A DNA stretch of 64,000 bases, taken from contig NZ_JACRMG010000030.1 of the NCBI RefSeq assembly GCF_016219575.1, forward strand, positions 62,001-126,000, written 5' to 3'. Numbering within the stretch: position 1 is the first letter of the stretch; every line of letters begins with the position of its first letter. Positions 42,156 to 50,590 of this stretch are shown here, piece by piece. The translations under genes were made by a program, and so were the position numbers. A model generated the notes under the pieces. The model did not search any database. It was not told the DNA's origin and saw nothing but the letters and a program-made list of their open reading frames with translations. This stretch comes from Bradyrhizobium sp. (GTDB lineage: Bacteria > Pseudomonadota > Alphaproteobacteria > Rhizobiales > Xanthobacteraceae).

Positions 42156-42929
42156 ATGAGCAATTTCAACCAGGAGAGCGTCACCAGCGTCCACCACTGG
42201 ACCGACAATTTGTTCTCCTTCACCACCACGCGCGATCCCTCGTTCCGCTTCCGCAACGGCGAGTTTACCATGATCGGGCTGAAGGTCGGCGAGAAGCCGC
42301 TGCTGCGCGCCTACAGCGTCGCCAGCGCGAACTACGAAGACCAGCTCGAGTTCTTCTCGATCAAGGTGCAGGACGGCCCGCTGACCTCGCGCCTGCAACA
42401 CCTGCAAGTCGGCGATCCCATCATCGTCAGCCGCAAGGCGACCGGCACACTGGTCATCGACAACATCGAGAGTGGCCGCAACCTGTACCTGGTCGGCACC
42501 GGCACGGGGCTGGCGCCGTTCCTCTCCGTGGTCAAGGATCCCGAGACCTATGAGCGCTTCGAGAAGGTCGTGCTTCTGCACGGCTGCCGCCGCGTCAAGG
42601 AGCTTGCCTATGGCGAGATGATCACCGAGAAGCTGCCGAAGGACGAACTGATCGGCGACTACATCCGCAACCAGCTGATCTATTACCCGACCGTGACGCG
42701 CGATCCCTTCCGCAACCGCGGCCGCATCACCGACCTCATCACGTCGGGAAAGCTGTTCGAGGACATCGGCCTGCCGCAGCTCGATCCCGCGCATGACCGC
42801 ATCATGATCTGCGGCAGCCCGGCACTGGTTGCCGACACCCGCGTGCTTCTCGGCGATCGCGGCTTCGTCGAGGGCAATCACGGCGAGCCCGCGCAGTTCG
42901 TGGTCGAAAAGGCTTTTGCCGAGCGCTGA
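42156..42929 (+). CDS. fpr: Ferredoxin-NADP reductase
   Basis: 257 residues of the bacterial Fpr subclass: FAD-binding RAYSVASANYED with the Arg-x-Tyr-Ser motif (about 50-53), the pyrophosphate region, NAD(P)-binding GTGTGLAPFLSVVKD (about 112), CGSPALVADT, and the C-terminal VVEKAFAER typical of Fpr. It exchanges electrons between NADPH and ferredoxin or flavodoxin. Divergent from the enamidase gene with shared operators, so it may supply reducing power to the Fe-S flavoprotein reductase; alternatively it is the general housekeeping Fpr. A textbook terminator follows. Confidence 0.9.
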   Translation: MSNFNQESVTSVHHWTDNLFSFTTTRDPSFRFRNGEFTMIGLKVGEKPLLRAYSVASANYEDQLEFFSIKVQDGPLTSRLQHLQVGDPIIVSRKATGTLVIDNIESGRNLYLVGTGTGLAPFLSVVKDPETYERFEKVVLLHGCRRVKELAYGEMITEKLPKDELIGDYIRNQLIYYPTVTRDPFRNRGRITDLITSGKLFEDIGLPQLDPAHDRIMICGSPALVADTRVLLGDRGFVEGNHGEPAQFVVEKAFAER

Positions 42930-42956
42930 CTACCTCCCGAGCGCAGGGCAATCACT

Positions 42957-42993
42957 GGGCGTGACGGCAATGCCGTCACGCCCTTTTTCTTTT
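42957..42993 (+). terminator. Rho-independent terminator of fpr
   Basis: Perfect 12-bp stem GGGCGTGACGGC-AAT-GCCGTCACGCCC (42957-42983) followed by TTTTTCTTTT. Strongest intrinsic terminator in the window. Confidence 0.92.
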
Positions 42994-43019
42994 GTGCGGG
43001 CTGCAGCCGCATCTCCTCG

Positions 43020-43150
43020 TTTGACCTCTCCCAAAGGGAGAGGTCGGAACGCATCGCAAGATGCGTTCCGGGTGAGGGGTTGTGCTCTCTCGTGGGACCT
43101 GAAGCCCTCACCCGGCGCTACGCGCCGACCTCTCCCTCCGGGAGAGGTGA
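43020..43150. repeat. Palindromic repeat block after fpr
   Basis: Arms CCTCTCCCAAAGGGAGAGG (43022-43041), GGAACGCATC/GATGCGTTCC (about 43047-43070), GGGTGAGGG/CCCTCACCC, and CCTCTCCCTCCGGGAGAGG near 43130-43148. Same type as the block at 8187-8405. Non-coding. Confidence 0.75.
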
Positions 43151-43187
43151 AAGACCTGGCGCTATCGATTCAATCAATTGATCCCAG

Positions 43188-44033
43188 CTACCGCTGCGGG
43201 CCCATCAGCCGGTCGTCGTTCTCGGCGCAGAGCACGTGGTGATGCAAATTGGCGATCCACTGCCGGCCGGACACGGTCATGGCGAGATATTTGATCGCAC
43301 CGCCGAGATGCTCAGACACCGTGTTCCAGTAGAAGCTCGGATAACGGTCGATCAGATCGGCGGGCGAGGAATAGCCGAGCTGGCGGTTCATGCCGACCTC
43401 CTCGAACTCCCAGAATAGCGCATTGGCCTTGCGGGAATAGAGGGGATCGCCGAGCTGGCCGATGAGATCGGCAGCCTGCACCAGCCGCGGCTCCTGCGAA
43501 AGCTCGGCGGCGTCCCTCATGGGCGGCGGCGGAAAGCGCGTGCATTCGATCGCGTCGGTGATGCGCTGGACGTCGATGCGCGGGGATTTTTCCAGCCGCT
43601 CGCGGGCAAAGATCTTCGAACGCTCGACATGGTAGGGCGCCAGCGCCGCGTCCGAGGCGCCGCGCGGCAGCTCGATGGTCGTGCCGGCGTCGTCGATGAT
43701 GAACTCGTCGGCGGTGTCGCCGCTCAGCACGCCCCGCATGTAGCCGATGTCGTGCAGCAGGCAGGCCACGGTCAGATGCGCATAGTCCTCCGGCTCGATG
43801 CGGTGCGCCAGCGCCATGCCCTGCAATATGTCGCGGCCGACCAGGGTGACCTGAAAAGTATGCTCGTAGTTGTGATAGAGGGCGTCACTGCGGGCAAGGC
43901 ATTCGATGGTGGAGCGCGCCAGCGTGCCGAGCCGCTCGGCGAGATCATCATGGGTGGTACCGAAAATACTTCGGAAGTCCTTGGTGAGGAAACCACCAAG
44001 CTTCTTGGCTGCCGATGCGGTGATGGTTTTCAC
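43188..44033 (-). CDS. HD-domain metal-dependent phosphohydrolase-like protein
   Basis: 281 residues, GTG start. The motif YHNYEHTFQV (about residue 54) and HDIGYMRG (about 93) give the H...HD metal site; the YHNxxH wording recalls the cyclic-nucleotide phosphodiesterase branch of HD proteins, though the substrate cannot be inferred. The later YHVERSKIFARERL and C-terminal helices are unassigned. Convergent with fpr. I see no firm link to the nicotinate genes beyond position. Confidence 0.75.
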   Translation of the reverse strand: MKTITASAAKKLGGFLTKDFRSIFGTTHDDLAERLGTLARSTIECLARSDALYHNYEHTFQVTLVGRDILQGMALAHRIEPEDYAHLTVACLLHDIGYMRGVLSGDTADEFIIDDAGTTIELPRGASDAALAPYHVERSKIFARERLEKSPRIDVQRITDAIECTRFPPPPMRDAAELSQEPRLVQAADLIGQLGDPLYSRKANALFWEFEEVGMNRQLGYSSPADLIDRYPSFYWNTVSEHLGGAIKYLAMTVSGRQWIANLHHHVLCAENDDRLMGPQR

Positions 44034-44552
44034 GCAACGCCTCCCACGCCGGTGTCGATCCTAACATTTCCCCTGCAAACGAGAAGCGGAAAGCGGCGCG
44101 CCCGACGGTGTCAGGGGAGGGGGCTCCGCTGTTCTCTTATCGCCTTGGCGCGGAAGAGATGTTGCGTCCCGTCAAATCCATCGCGCGGCCGGTGCCGGCC
44201 ATCGCGGCGGCGCACGTCCCGGTGCAAACGAGCGCGCGTCGTCGCCGCCACAGCCGCAAGTAGCTCGCTCGATCCTGCGCGATTCCAGGTCGCCGGCGCC
44301 CGCGGCATTGGCAGGAAATTCGATGCGGCTTGCCGGACCTCGCGCATGTCCGACTAAGCTGCTGATAGCAAAGAACATCTGCGGCCGGGAGGCGCGGTTG
44401 CAAACGACGGGATTTCGCGCGAGTTCGCGTTCCACGGCAGGCTTAATTAAACGCTAACGCGACCCTGCTAAATTCTGCACATGCCCATGCATCCGGCGAT
44501 GAGGCCGGCATGCGTCGAACGATGTTCGGCTCTCATTTCAGGACCACGTCAG
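44034..44552. other. Gene-poor upstream region of the chemoreceptor gene
   Basis: About 520 bases without a convincing gene; several short frames lack ribosome sites. The last 110 bases contain an AT-rich pocket (44441-44480, TTAATTAAACGCTAACG) that probably belongs to the chemoreceptor promoter. Confidence 0.5.
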
Positions 44553-46232
44553 ATGTTCTCCCGCATCAGCTTCAAGCTCGCCCTGATCATCGGCATCAGC
44601 CTCGTCGGCATGCTCGCGATGGGCCCGATCGCGCTCTACGAAATGCGCTCCCAGATGATGACGGACCGCCAGGCCAAGACCCAGCAGATGGTCGATATCG
44701 GCTACGGCATCCTCGCCCATTACCAGAAGCTGGAAACCGACGGGAAGATGTCGAAAGCCGATGCCCAGGCCGCGGCGATCGCCGAGATCAAGGGGCTGCG
44801 CTACGACAAGGTCGAGTATTTCTGGATCAACGACATGTCGCCGAAGATGGTGATGCATCCGATTCGGCCGGAACTCGACGGCAAGGACCTCAGCGAGAAC
44901 AAGGATCCTTCCGGCAACCGCCTTTTCATCGGCTTCGTGGACGTCGTGAAGAAGCAGGGCGCCGGCTTCTACGCCTATCTGTGGCCCAAGCCCGGCTTCG
45001 ACAAGCCGGTGTCGAAGATTTCCTATGTGAAGGGCTTCGCGCCGTGGGGCTGGATCATCGGCACCGGCATCTATCTCGACGACGTCGATGCCGTGTTCCG
45101 CCAAACCGCCATCACGTTCGGGATCATTGCGCTGATCCTTCTCGCGGTCGTGCTGGTTGCCTCGGTCATCATCAGCCGCAGCGTCACAAAGCCGCTCAAC
45201 GTGATTACCGACCTCACCGGACGGCTCGCCGCCGGCGACCAGGCGTTCGAGGTGCCCTACACGGCGCGCAAGGATGAGATCGGCGGGCTTGCCAAGGCGC
45301 TCGGCGTGTTCAAGGACAACGCCGGCGCAATGGCGAAGATGCATGCCGAGCAGGCGGAGATGAAGCAGAAGGCCGACGCCGAGAAGCGCCGCACCATGAT
45401 GGAATTCGCCGGCAAGTTCGAGGCGAGCGTGCAGGCCGTGGTCGGCGAAGTCATCGCCGATTCCGGCGACATGCGCGAGGCGGCCCAGAGCATGTCGCAG
45501 AACGCAGGCGCGGCCTCCGAGCGCTCGAAGGTGGTGGCAGATGCCTGCCAGGAGGCGTCGGAGAACGTGCAGACAGTGGCCTCTGCCGCCGAAGAGCTGT
45601 CGGCCTCGATCGCCGAGATCGGCCAGCGCGTGACGCAGGCGGCGCAGGTCGCCGACAAGGCCGCAGGCGACGGCCAGCGCACCAACCAGGCGGTCGAAGG
45701 CCTGGCCGCCGCCGCCGACAAGATCGGCGAGGTCATCAATCTCATCAACAACATCGCCTCGCAGACCAACCTGCTGGCGCTGAACGCGACCATCGAGGCG
45801 GCGCGCGCAGGCGAGGCCGGCAAGGGCTTTGCGGTGGTGGCAAGCGAGGTGAAGTCGCTGGCGAGCCAGACGGCGAAGGCGACGGAGGAGATCAGCGCCC
45901 AGATCACGGCGATCCAGACCGAGACCAAGCAGGTGGTCGAGAACATCCAGGGCATCTGCGCCACCATCCTGCAGGTCAACGAGATCTCGTCGTCGATCGC
46001 CGCCGCCGTCGCCGAGCAGGGCGCCGCGACCCAGGAGATCGCCGCCAGCGTGCAGCGCGCGGCCTCGGGCACCAACGCGGTGTCGCAGAACATCACCAGC
46101 GTGACGTCGGCCACGACGCAAACCGGCGAGGTGGCGCATGTGGTGCTGCAGTCGAGCGACAAGCTTGCCGGCAAGCTGCAGGTCCTGCAGCGCGAGGTGT
46201 CGGAATTCATCGCCGGCCTGCGCGCGGCGTAA
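44553..46232 (+). CDS. Methyl-accepting chemotaxis protein with single-Cache sensor
   Basis: 559 residues. A membrane segment (about 8-28) is followed by a periplasmic sCache_2-type domain (about 33-185: FWINDMSPKMVMHP, GWIIGTGIYLDD), a second membrane segment (about 190-212), HAMP (about 213-266), and the signalling domain with hairpin tip ASQTNLLALNATIEAARAGE (about 405-425). ATG 44553 is used; an upstream frame from 44481 has weaker start signals. sCache_2 receptors often sense small organic acids. Its ligand is unknown. Confidence 0.92.
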   Translation: MFSRISFKLALIIGISLVGMLAMGPIALYEMRSQMMTDRQAKTQQMVDIGYGILAHYQKLETDGKMSKADAQAAAIAEIKGLRYDKVEYFWINDMSPKMVMHPIRPELDGKDLSENKDPSGNRLFIGFVDVVKKQGAGFYAYLWPKPGFDKPVSKISYVKGFAPWGWIIGTGIYLDDVDAVFRQTAITFGIIALILLAVVLVASVIISRSVTKPLNVITDLTGRLAAGDQAFEVPYTARKDEIGGLAKALGVFKDNAGAMAKMHAEQAEMKQKADAEKRRTMMEFAGKFEASVQAVVGEVIADSGDMREAAQSMSQNAGAASERSKVVADACQEASENVQTVASAAEELSASIAEIGQRVTQAAQVADKAAGDGQRTNQAVEGLAAAADKIGEVINLINNIASQTNLLALNATIEAARAGEAGKGFAVVASEVKSLASQTAKATEEISAQITAIQTETKQVVENIQGICATILQVNEISSSIAAAVAEQGAATQEIAASVQRAASGTNAVSQNITSVTSATTQTGEVAHVVLQSSDKLAGKLQVLQREVSEFIAGLRAA

Positions 46233-46490
46233 CTATCGCGCACTATCTCTTGCGTCGGAGTGCGGGGCTTACCCCTCTCCCCAACCCTCCCCCGCAAGGG
46301 GGGAGGGAGCCTGACCAATGTGCTTGCGTGACATTACGTCACGGCTATTTCCCGATTTGATTGTTCTTGTCAGGAACGCAGCGGCGGCAGGGTTCCCTCT
46401 CCCCTTGCTTGCGGGAGAGAGTTAGGGAGAGGGGTGCCGCTTGCTCCGCTGCCAGTGAAGTGTAGAGAAACGCCAATTGCAGCTTACCTC
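46233..46490. repeat. Non-coding region with palindromic repeats
   Basis: Contains CCTCCCCC-GCAAG-GGGGGAGG (about 46288-46309) and a CCCTCTCCCC...GGGGAGAGGG type pair around 46397-46433. No gene seen in these 258 bases, which lie between convergent genes. Confidence 0.65.
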
Positions 46491-47087
46491 TCACTCCGCT
46501 TCGCGCGGCTTGGTCGCGAACTGCGGGAAGATCTTCGCGACGATCGGGCCGTCGGTGCGCCAGGAATGGCAGCCGTTGATGAAGAACGGCGGCTCCGTGG
46601 TGTCGCGGTGGCTGTCCATGGAATCGCCGCCGTCGGGCCGCTTGCCGTAGGACATGGTCTGGAACAGCGTGGTCACCGCCGGGCCGAGCAGCTCGGAGAG
46701 ATGCGTGCAGGTCTCGAGCTTGCCGATCTTGCGGCGGACCGTCTCTCGCCAGCCGCGGCCGATCTGCTCGCCGACCAGCCGTTGCAGGATGCCCTCGACC
46801 TCGACGCAGGTCGGGAAGGGTGTTGCCGCCATGTTGGTCTCGGCCTCGCGGACAACCAGGCCGTCGTCGACGGCAAGGCGCAGGCGGATGTCATGCACGG
46901 GCGTGCCGGCCGGAACGTCGCCGCGGAATTGGTCGCGCTGTAGGAAGGGCTTCGTGTCCACCAGCCGCGCCTCGACCTCCCACAGCCCGTCCTCGCGCAG
47001 ATAGCCGTCGCAGTCGATGGCGCGGCGGTGCATGAGTCGGCGCTTGCCTTGTTGCGTGTTGTTGTTGTCGGGCGTCGGCATGGCCAT
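46491..47087 (-). CDS. DUF2889 family protein
   Basis: 198 residues. The pattern LMHRRAIDCDGYLREDGLWEVEARLVD at the N-terminus and the C-terminal SYGKRPDGG with FINGCHSWRTDGP are those of DUF2889. No function is known to me; the family often sits beside catabolic genes. ATG 47087 is used (ATG 47081 possible); an upstream frame extension to 47222 lacks support. Divergent from the amidase/permease operon. Confidence 0.75.
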   Translation of the reverse strand: MAMPTPDNNNTQQGKRRLMHRRAIDCDGYLREDGLWEVEARLVDTKPFLQRDQFRGDVPAGTPVHDIRLRLAVDDGLVVREAETNMAATPFPTCVEVEGILQRLVGEQIGRGWRETVRRKIGKLETCTHLSELLGPAVTTLFQTMSYGKRPDGGDSMDSHRDTTEPPFFINGCHSWRTDGPIVAKIFPQFATKPREAE

Positions 47088-47269
47088 GATTCCGGTCGGC
47101 TGATCTGTTGCGGAAACACAAGCGGCGGCGTGCGCCGATGTCAACGCGCGCCCAGGGAATAGGCAGTTGCGCGTCGCGGCGGCTATGCGTCGGATTCGCG
47201 CCATCGGCTCCGGAAAGTCCAACGGGCTGAATTTGCAGGAGATTCGTTCCGGGACGCCGCCACCTCTCG

Positions 47270-47281
47270 ATTGTACACAAT
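47270..47281. promoter_or_regulatory. Palindrome ahead of the biuret-hydrolase-like gene
   Basis: ATTGTACACAAT, 54 bp before the amidase start. The core TTGTACACAA equals that of the nicA operator, but the outer bases differ, so membership in the nicotinate regulon is uncertain. Confidence 0.45.
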
Positions 47282-47335
47282 GGCATAGGCCTTGCTTCGC
47301 CCGGGCAGAGAGTTCTCTCGTTCGGGGCGCAGGTC

Positions 47336-48061
47336 ATGGCGAACGCAAGGGGTTTTTCGCGCGGCATCATCGTCGCGGAGCCTGAGCCGGTCGAACTCGA
47401 CTGGTCGAAGACCGCCCTCGTCATCATCGACATGCAGCGCGACTTCATGGAGCCGGGCGGCTTCGGCGAGACGCTCGGCAACGACGTGTCGCAGCTTGCG
47501 CGAGCGGTGAAGCCGATCTCGGCCGTGCTGGCCGCCGCCCGCGACAACGGCATTGCGGTGATCCATACCCGCGAGGGACATCTGCCCGATTTGTCGGATG
47601 CGCCGCCTGCGAAGATCGAGCGCGGCGCGCCATCCCTGCGCATCGGCGATCCCGGCCCGATGGGCCGCATCCTGATCCGCGGCGAGGCCGGCCACGACAT
47701 CATTCCCGAGCTCTATCCGCTTGCGGGCGAGATCGTGATCGACAAGCCCGGCAAGGGCGCCTTCTACGCCACCGCGCTCGATCAAACCTTGCAGAAGCAC
47801 GGGATCGAAAACCTGCTGGTGTGCGGCGTCACCACCGAAGTCTGCGTCAACACCACGGTGCGCGAGGCCAATGACCGCGGCTATCGCTGCGTCGTCATTT
47901 CCGACGGCTGCGCGTCCTACTTTCCGGAATTTCACGAGATGGGCCTGAAGATGATCAAGGCACAGGGCGGCATCTTCGGCTGGGTCGCGGACTCGGCCGC
48001 GGTGCTGCAGGCGATCTATCCGACAACCCAAAAAACTCTTGCTGCGGGGGCATCACGATGA
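47336..48061 (+). CDS. Isochorismatase-fold amidase, biuret-hydrolase-like
   Basis: 241 residues of the cysteine hydrolase (isochorismatase-like) superfamily, which includes nicotinamidase, biuret hydrolase and ureidoacrylate hydrolase. The triad is visible: Asp in LVIIDMQRDF (about 27), Lys in IDKPGKGAFY (about 137), Cys in GVTTEVCVNTTVREAND (about 171). HTREGHLPDLSD, RIGDPGPMGRIL and GWDIIPELYP-like GHDIIPELYP closely follow rhizobial biuret hydrolase as I recall it. It would cleave a C-N bond of a ureide, biuret or related amide. It overlaps the permease gene by 4 bp, so import and hydrolysis of one compound are coupled. Confidence 0.8.
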   Translation: MANARGFSRGIIVAEPEPVELDWSKTALVIIDMQRDFMEPGGFGETLGNDVSQLARAVKPISAVLAAARDNGIAVIHTREGHLPDLSDAPPAKIERGAPSLRIGDPGPMGRILIRGEAGHDIIPELYPLAGEIVIDKPGKGAFYATALDQTLQKHGIENLLVCGVTTEVCVNTTVREANDRGYRCVVISDGCASYFPEFHEMGLKMIKAQGGIFGWVADSAAVLQAIYPTTQKTLAAGASR

Positions 48062-49695
48062 GCACGAGCACGACTGCGATCAAGCCCGACTTCAAGCCGG
48101 CGCTGTGGACGCCGGGTGACTGGAACGCGTTCTTCGGTTTCGGCACCAACATCCTTGTCAACATGCTGGTGCTCACCGGTCTGTTGCGCTTCGTGCTGAA
48201 GATGCCGGATTCGCTGGTGTTCGGCCGCATCCTGCCGGCGCTCGGCCTGATGATGTGCCTCTCGACGATGTATTACGCCTGGCTCGCCTATCGCCTCGCG
48301 CAGAAGACCGGCCGCAATGACGTCTGCGCGCTGCCCTCGGGCGTCAGCGTGCCGCACATGTTCATCGTCACCTTCGTGATCATGCTGCCGATCACCTTGA
48401 AGACCGGCGATCCCGTCAAGGGCTGGTCGGCGGGGCTGGTCTGGGTGTTCTTCCAGAGCTTCATCCTGATGATCGGCGGTTTCATCGCGCCTTATATCAG
48501 GAGGATCACGCCGCGCGCGGCGCTGCTCGGTACGCTGGCCGGCGTTTCCGTTACCTTCATCTCGATGCGGCCGGCGTTGGAAATGTACATGACGCCGCAG
48601 ATCGGGCTCGTCTGCTTCGCCATCATCATCGCGAGCTGGTTCGGCGGGGTGAAATATCCGAAGGGAATTCCGGCAGGACTCGTGGCCATCGCAGCCGGCA
48701 TGTTGATCGCCTGGGGCTCCAATCTGTTCGGCCTCGGACTCGGCGGCCTGAGCCTGAAGGGCGTTGGCGATGCCTTTGCCAATTTCGGCTTCTCGGTGCC
48801 GATTCCGGCCATCGGCCAGGTGTTTTCGGGCTTCGAGTTCCTCGGCATTATTCTGGTGACGGCGATTCCGTTCGGCATCTATGACCTCGTCGAGGCCATG
48901 GACAATGTCGAAAGCGCGGAAGCGGCCGGCGACGAATATCCGACTACGCGGGTGCTGACCGCCGACGGCGCCGTCAGCCTGATCGGCTGCCTGATGGGAA
49001 ACCCCTTCATCAACGCCGTCTATATCGGCCATCCCGGCTGGAAGGCGATGGGCGGTCGCATCGGCTATTCCGCGGCGACCGGCATCATGGTGGTGCTGCT
49101 GTCCTGGTTCGGCATCATCTCGGTGCTGCTCGCGCTCGTGCCGGTCGTCGCGATCTCGCCGATCCTGCTCTATATCGGCATGCTGATCGGCGCGCAGGCG
49201 TTCCAGACCACGCCGGTGAAACATGCGCCCGCGGTCGTGCTGGCGCTGACGCCGCACCTGGCCGCGTGGGCCAAGCTGCAGATCGACACCATGCTCGGCG
49301 CGACGCTGACCGCGGCGCAAGGCGTCGGCGCCATGGCCGCCGACAAGGCGGCTGCGGTGAAGGCGGCCGCGATCGCCTCGCTGCCGCAGCAGGGCGTGAT
49401 CTATCATGGCCTGGAAGTGATGGGCGGCGGCTCGATCCTCACCGGTCTGGTGCTGGGCGCCATCGGCGTGTTCGTGATCGAGCGCGACTTCGTGAAGGCG
49501 GCGGCCTTTTCGCTGGCCGGCGCGGTGCTGACCTATTTCGGCTTCATGCACGGCGAAGCCGTTGGCATCGGCGGCGGCCTTGGCGTCACGCCGCCGGTGG
49601 CGCTGGCCTATGTGGTTGTCGCCGCGATCCTCTACGGGTTGGCGAAGTCCGAGACGGCGCCGGTGTCGAACGCGGTGGCGGCCCCGGCGGAGTGA
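48058..49695 (+). CDS. NCS2-type (xanthine/uracil-like) permease
   Basis: 545-residue inner-membrane protein with about 12-14 hydrophobic segments. AzgA/NCS2-like features include ALPSGVSVPHMFIV, IYDLVEAMDNVESAEAAGD (the conserved acidic motif) and GCLMGNPFINAVYIGHPGWKAMGGRIGYS region. The long insert near 410-450 (AAQGVGAMAADKAAAVKAAA) is alanine-rich. Substrates of this family are nucleobases and similar N-heterocycles or ureides. ATGA overlap with the amidase gene. Confidence 0.85.
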   Translation: MSTSTTAIKPDFKPALWTPGDWNAFFGFGTNILVNMLVLTGLLRFVLKMPDSLVFGRILPALGLMMCLSTMYYAWLAYRLAQKTGRNDVCALPSGVSVPHMFIVTFVIMLPITLKTGDPVKGWSAGLVWVFFQSFILMIGGFIAPYIRRITPRAALLGTLAGVSVTFISMRPALEMYMTPQIGLVCFAIIIASWFGGVKYPKGIPAGLVAIAAGMLIAWGSNLFGLGLGGLSLKGVGDAFANFGFSVPIPAIGQVFSGFEFLGIILVTAIPFGIYDLVEAMDNVESAEAAGDEYPTTRVLTADGAVSLIGCLMGNPFINAVYIGHPGWKAMGGRIGYSAATGIMVVLLSWFGIISVLLALVPVVAISPILLYIGMLIGAQAFQTTPVKHAPAVVLALTPHLAAWAKLQIDTMLGATLTAAQGVGAMAADKAAAVKAAAIASLPQQGVIYHGLEVMGGGSILTGLVLGAIGVFVIERDFVKAAAFSLAGAVLTYFGFMHGEAVGIGGGLGVTPPVALAYVVVAAILYGLAKSETAPVSNAVAAPAE

Positions 49696-49702
49696 GGAGC
49701 CG

Positions 49703-50092
49703 TTACCAGGACTGCGTGCGGCAGCGATAGAAGGCCTGGTTGCGAAGAACCCCCGTGCACCAGGGGCTCTTCAGGCGGACCACGATCCGCCGCTTGCGCG
49801 GTGTGCCGGGTGATTCCGCGCCTGTCGCAACTGAATTCCTGGCGCCTGCGGTGCCGGATCGCCTCGCCTGCGGCGGGTTGGCGGCACGCTTGGCCGTCAT
49901 CGATCCCAGCGCATTGAAGGAGCTAACCAGTTCATCGTCGAGGCGCGAGATTTCCGGCGGCGCCGGCCGGAATTCGAATCGATTGCCGGTGGTCAGCATG
50001 ATCGTCGCGGTTACCAAGCCGACCGCGCAGCAGGCGAGCGCGGCCGTCATCCAGCGATATTCGAGAGTCTCCTGGTCTAGAGACCTTTGCAT
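49703..50092 (-). CDS. Hypothetical single-pass membrane protein
   Basis: 129 residues: a membrane helix near the N-terminus (about 15-35, MTAALACCAVGLVTATIML) followed by a basic, proline-rich soluble part with cysteines near the end (SPWCTGVLRN, FYRCRTQSW). GGGAG precedes the ATG at a long spacing. Unrecognised family. Confidence 0.5.
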   Translation of the reverse strand: MQRSLDQETLEYRWMTAALACCAVGLVTATIMLTTGNRFEFRPAPPEISRLDDELVSSFNALGSMTAKRAANPPQARRSGTAGARNSVATGAESPGTPRKRRIVVRLKSPWCTGVLRNQAFYRCRTQSW

Positions 50093-50132
50093 CGACGCAA
50101 CACTCCCGGCGCAGTCTCGCCGGCGCTCGCAA

Positions 50133-50324
50133 TCAACGGGTCACGACCACCGTCAGGCCAGTCATGGTCACCGGCTGGCCCGCCTTGATGACGCCGGCTG
50201 TTGCCGCCGGAGCCTCGACGCGCGAGCCGATGGCGAGGGCAGTCATGGCTATCGCGGTGATCAATGCCATCACCACGATCTTGAGATGGGTGCTCCGGTC
50301 TGCACTACGGATCGAGTGGTTCAT
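50133..50324 (-). CDS. Small membrane-anchored protein
   Basis: 63 residues with one hydrophobic helix (about 16-35, IVVMALITAIAMTALAIGSRV) and a short tail ending AGQPVTMTGLTVVVTR. The start MNHSIRSADRSTHLKIVV matches a small protein I recall as frequent in Bradyrhizobium. Function unknown. Confidence 0.6.
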   Translation of the reverse strand: MNHSIRSADRSTHLKIVVMALITAIAMTALAIGSRVEAPAATAGVIKAGQPVTMTGLTVVVTR

Positions 50325-50543
50325 CGCCGCCTCCGAACATCCAGCAGTCAGCTTTCCCTTAGGCGCGACAACCGCCCATTGAAATTTCGTGTGTTGCCTT
50401 AAGGAGGTTCACGTAGGTGGCCGCCGGAGTGGAGCGAAAATCCGCGTAAAGCGTGCATTTCGCCTAAAGCATTGTCATTACGTAATTTTTCTTCGATCGC
50501 CTCTAGTACGAGAACATCATCTTCTTGTTGACTGGAGCGTTTG

Positions 50544-50563
50544 ATTTGTACATATGTACAAAT
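50544..50563. promoter_or_regulatory. Perfect 20-bp palindrome, candidate TetR operator
   Basis: ATTTGTACATATGTACAAAT is fully self-complementary and sits 28 bp before the chosen start of the TetR gene in a locally AT-rich stretch. Typical of an autoregulatory operator. Confidence 0.75.
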
Positions 50564-50590
50564 ATAATGATCAAGCTGGACGGGAAAAAG

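Noticed and set aside
8187..43150. GC-rich repeat blocks as a possible CRISPR array
   Set aside because: The units are palindromic, irregularly placed and scattered between genes, with no regular repeat-spacer pattern and no cas genes.
44111..44435. Short minus-strand frames upstream of the chemoreceptor gene
   Set aside because: No ribosome site, arginine-rich shadow-like composition and mutually overlapping frames.
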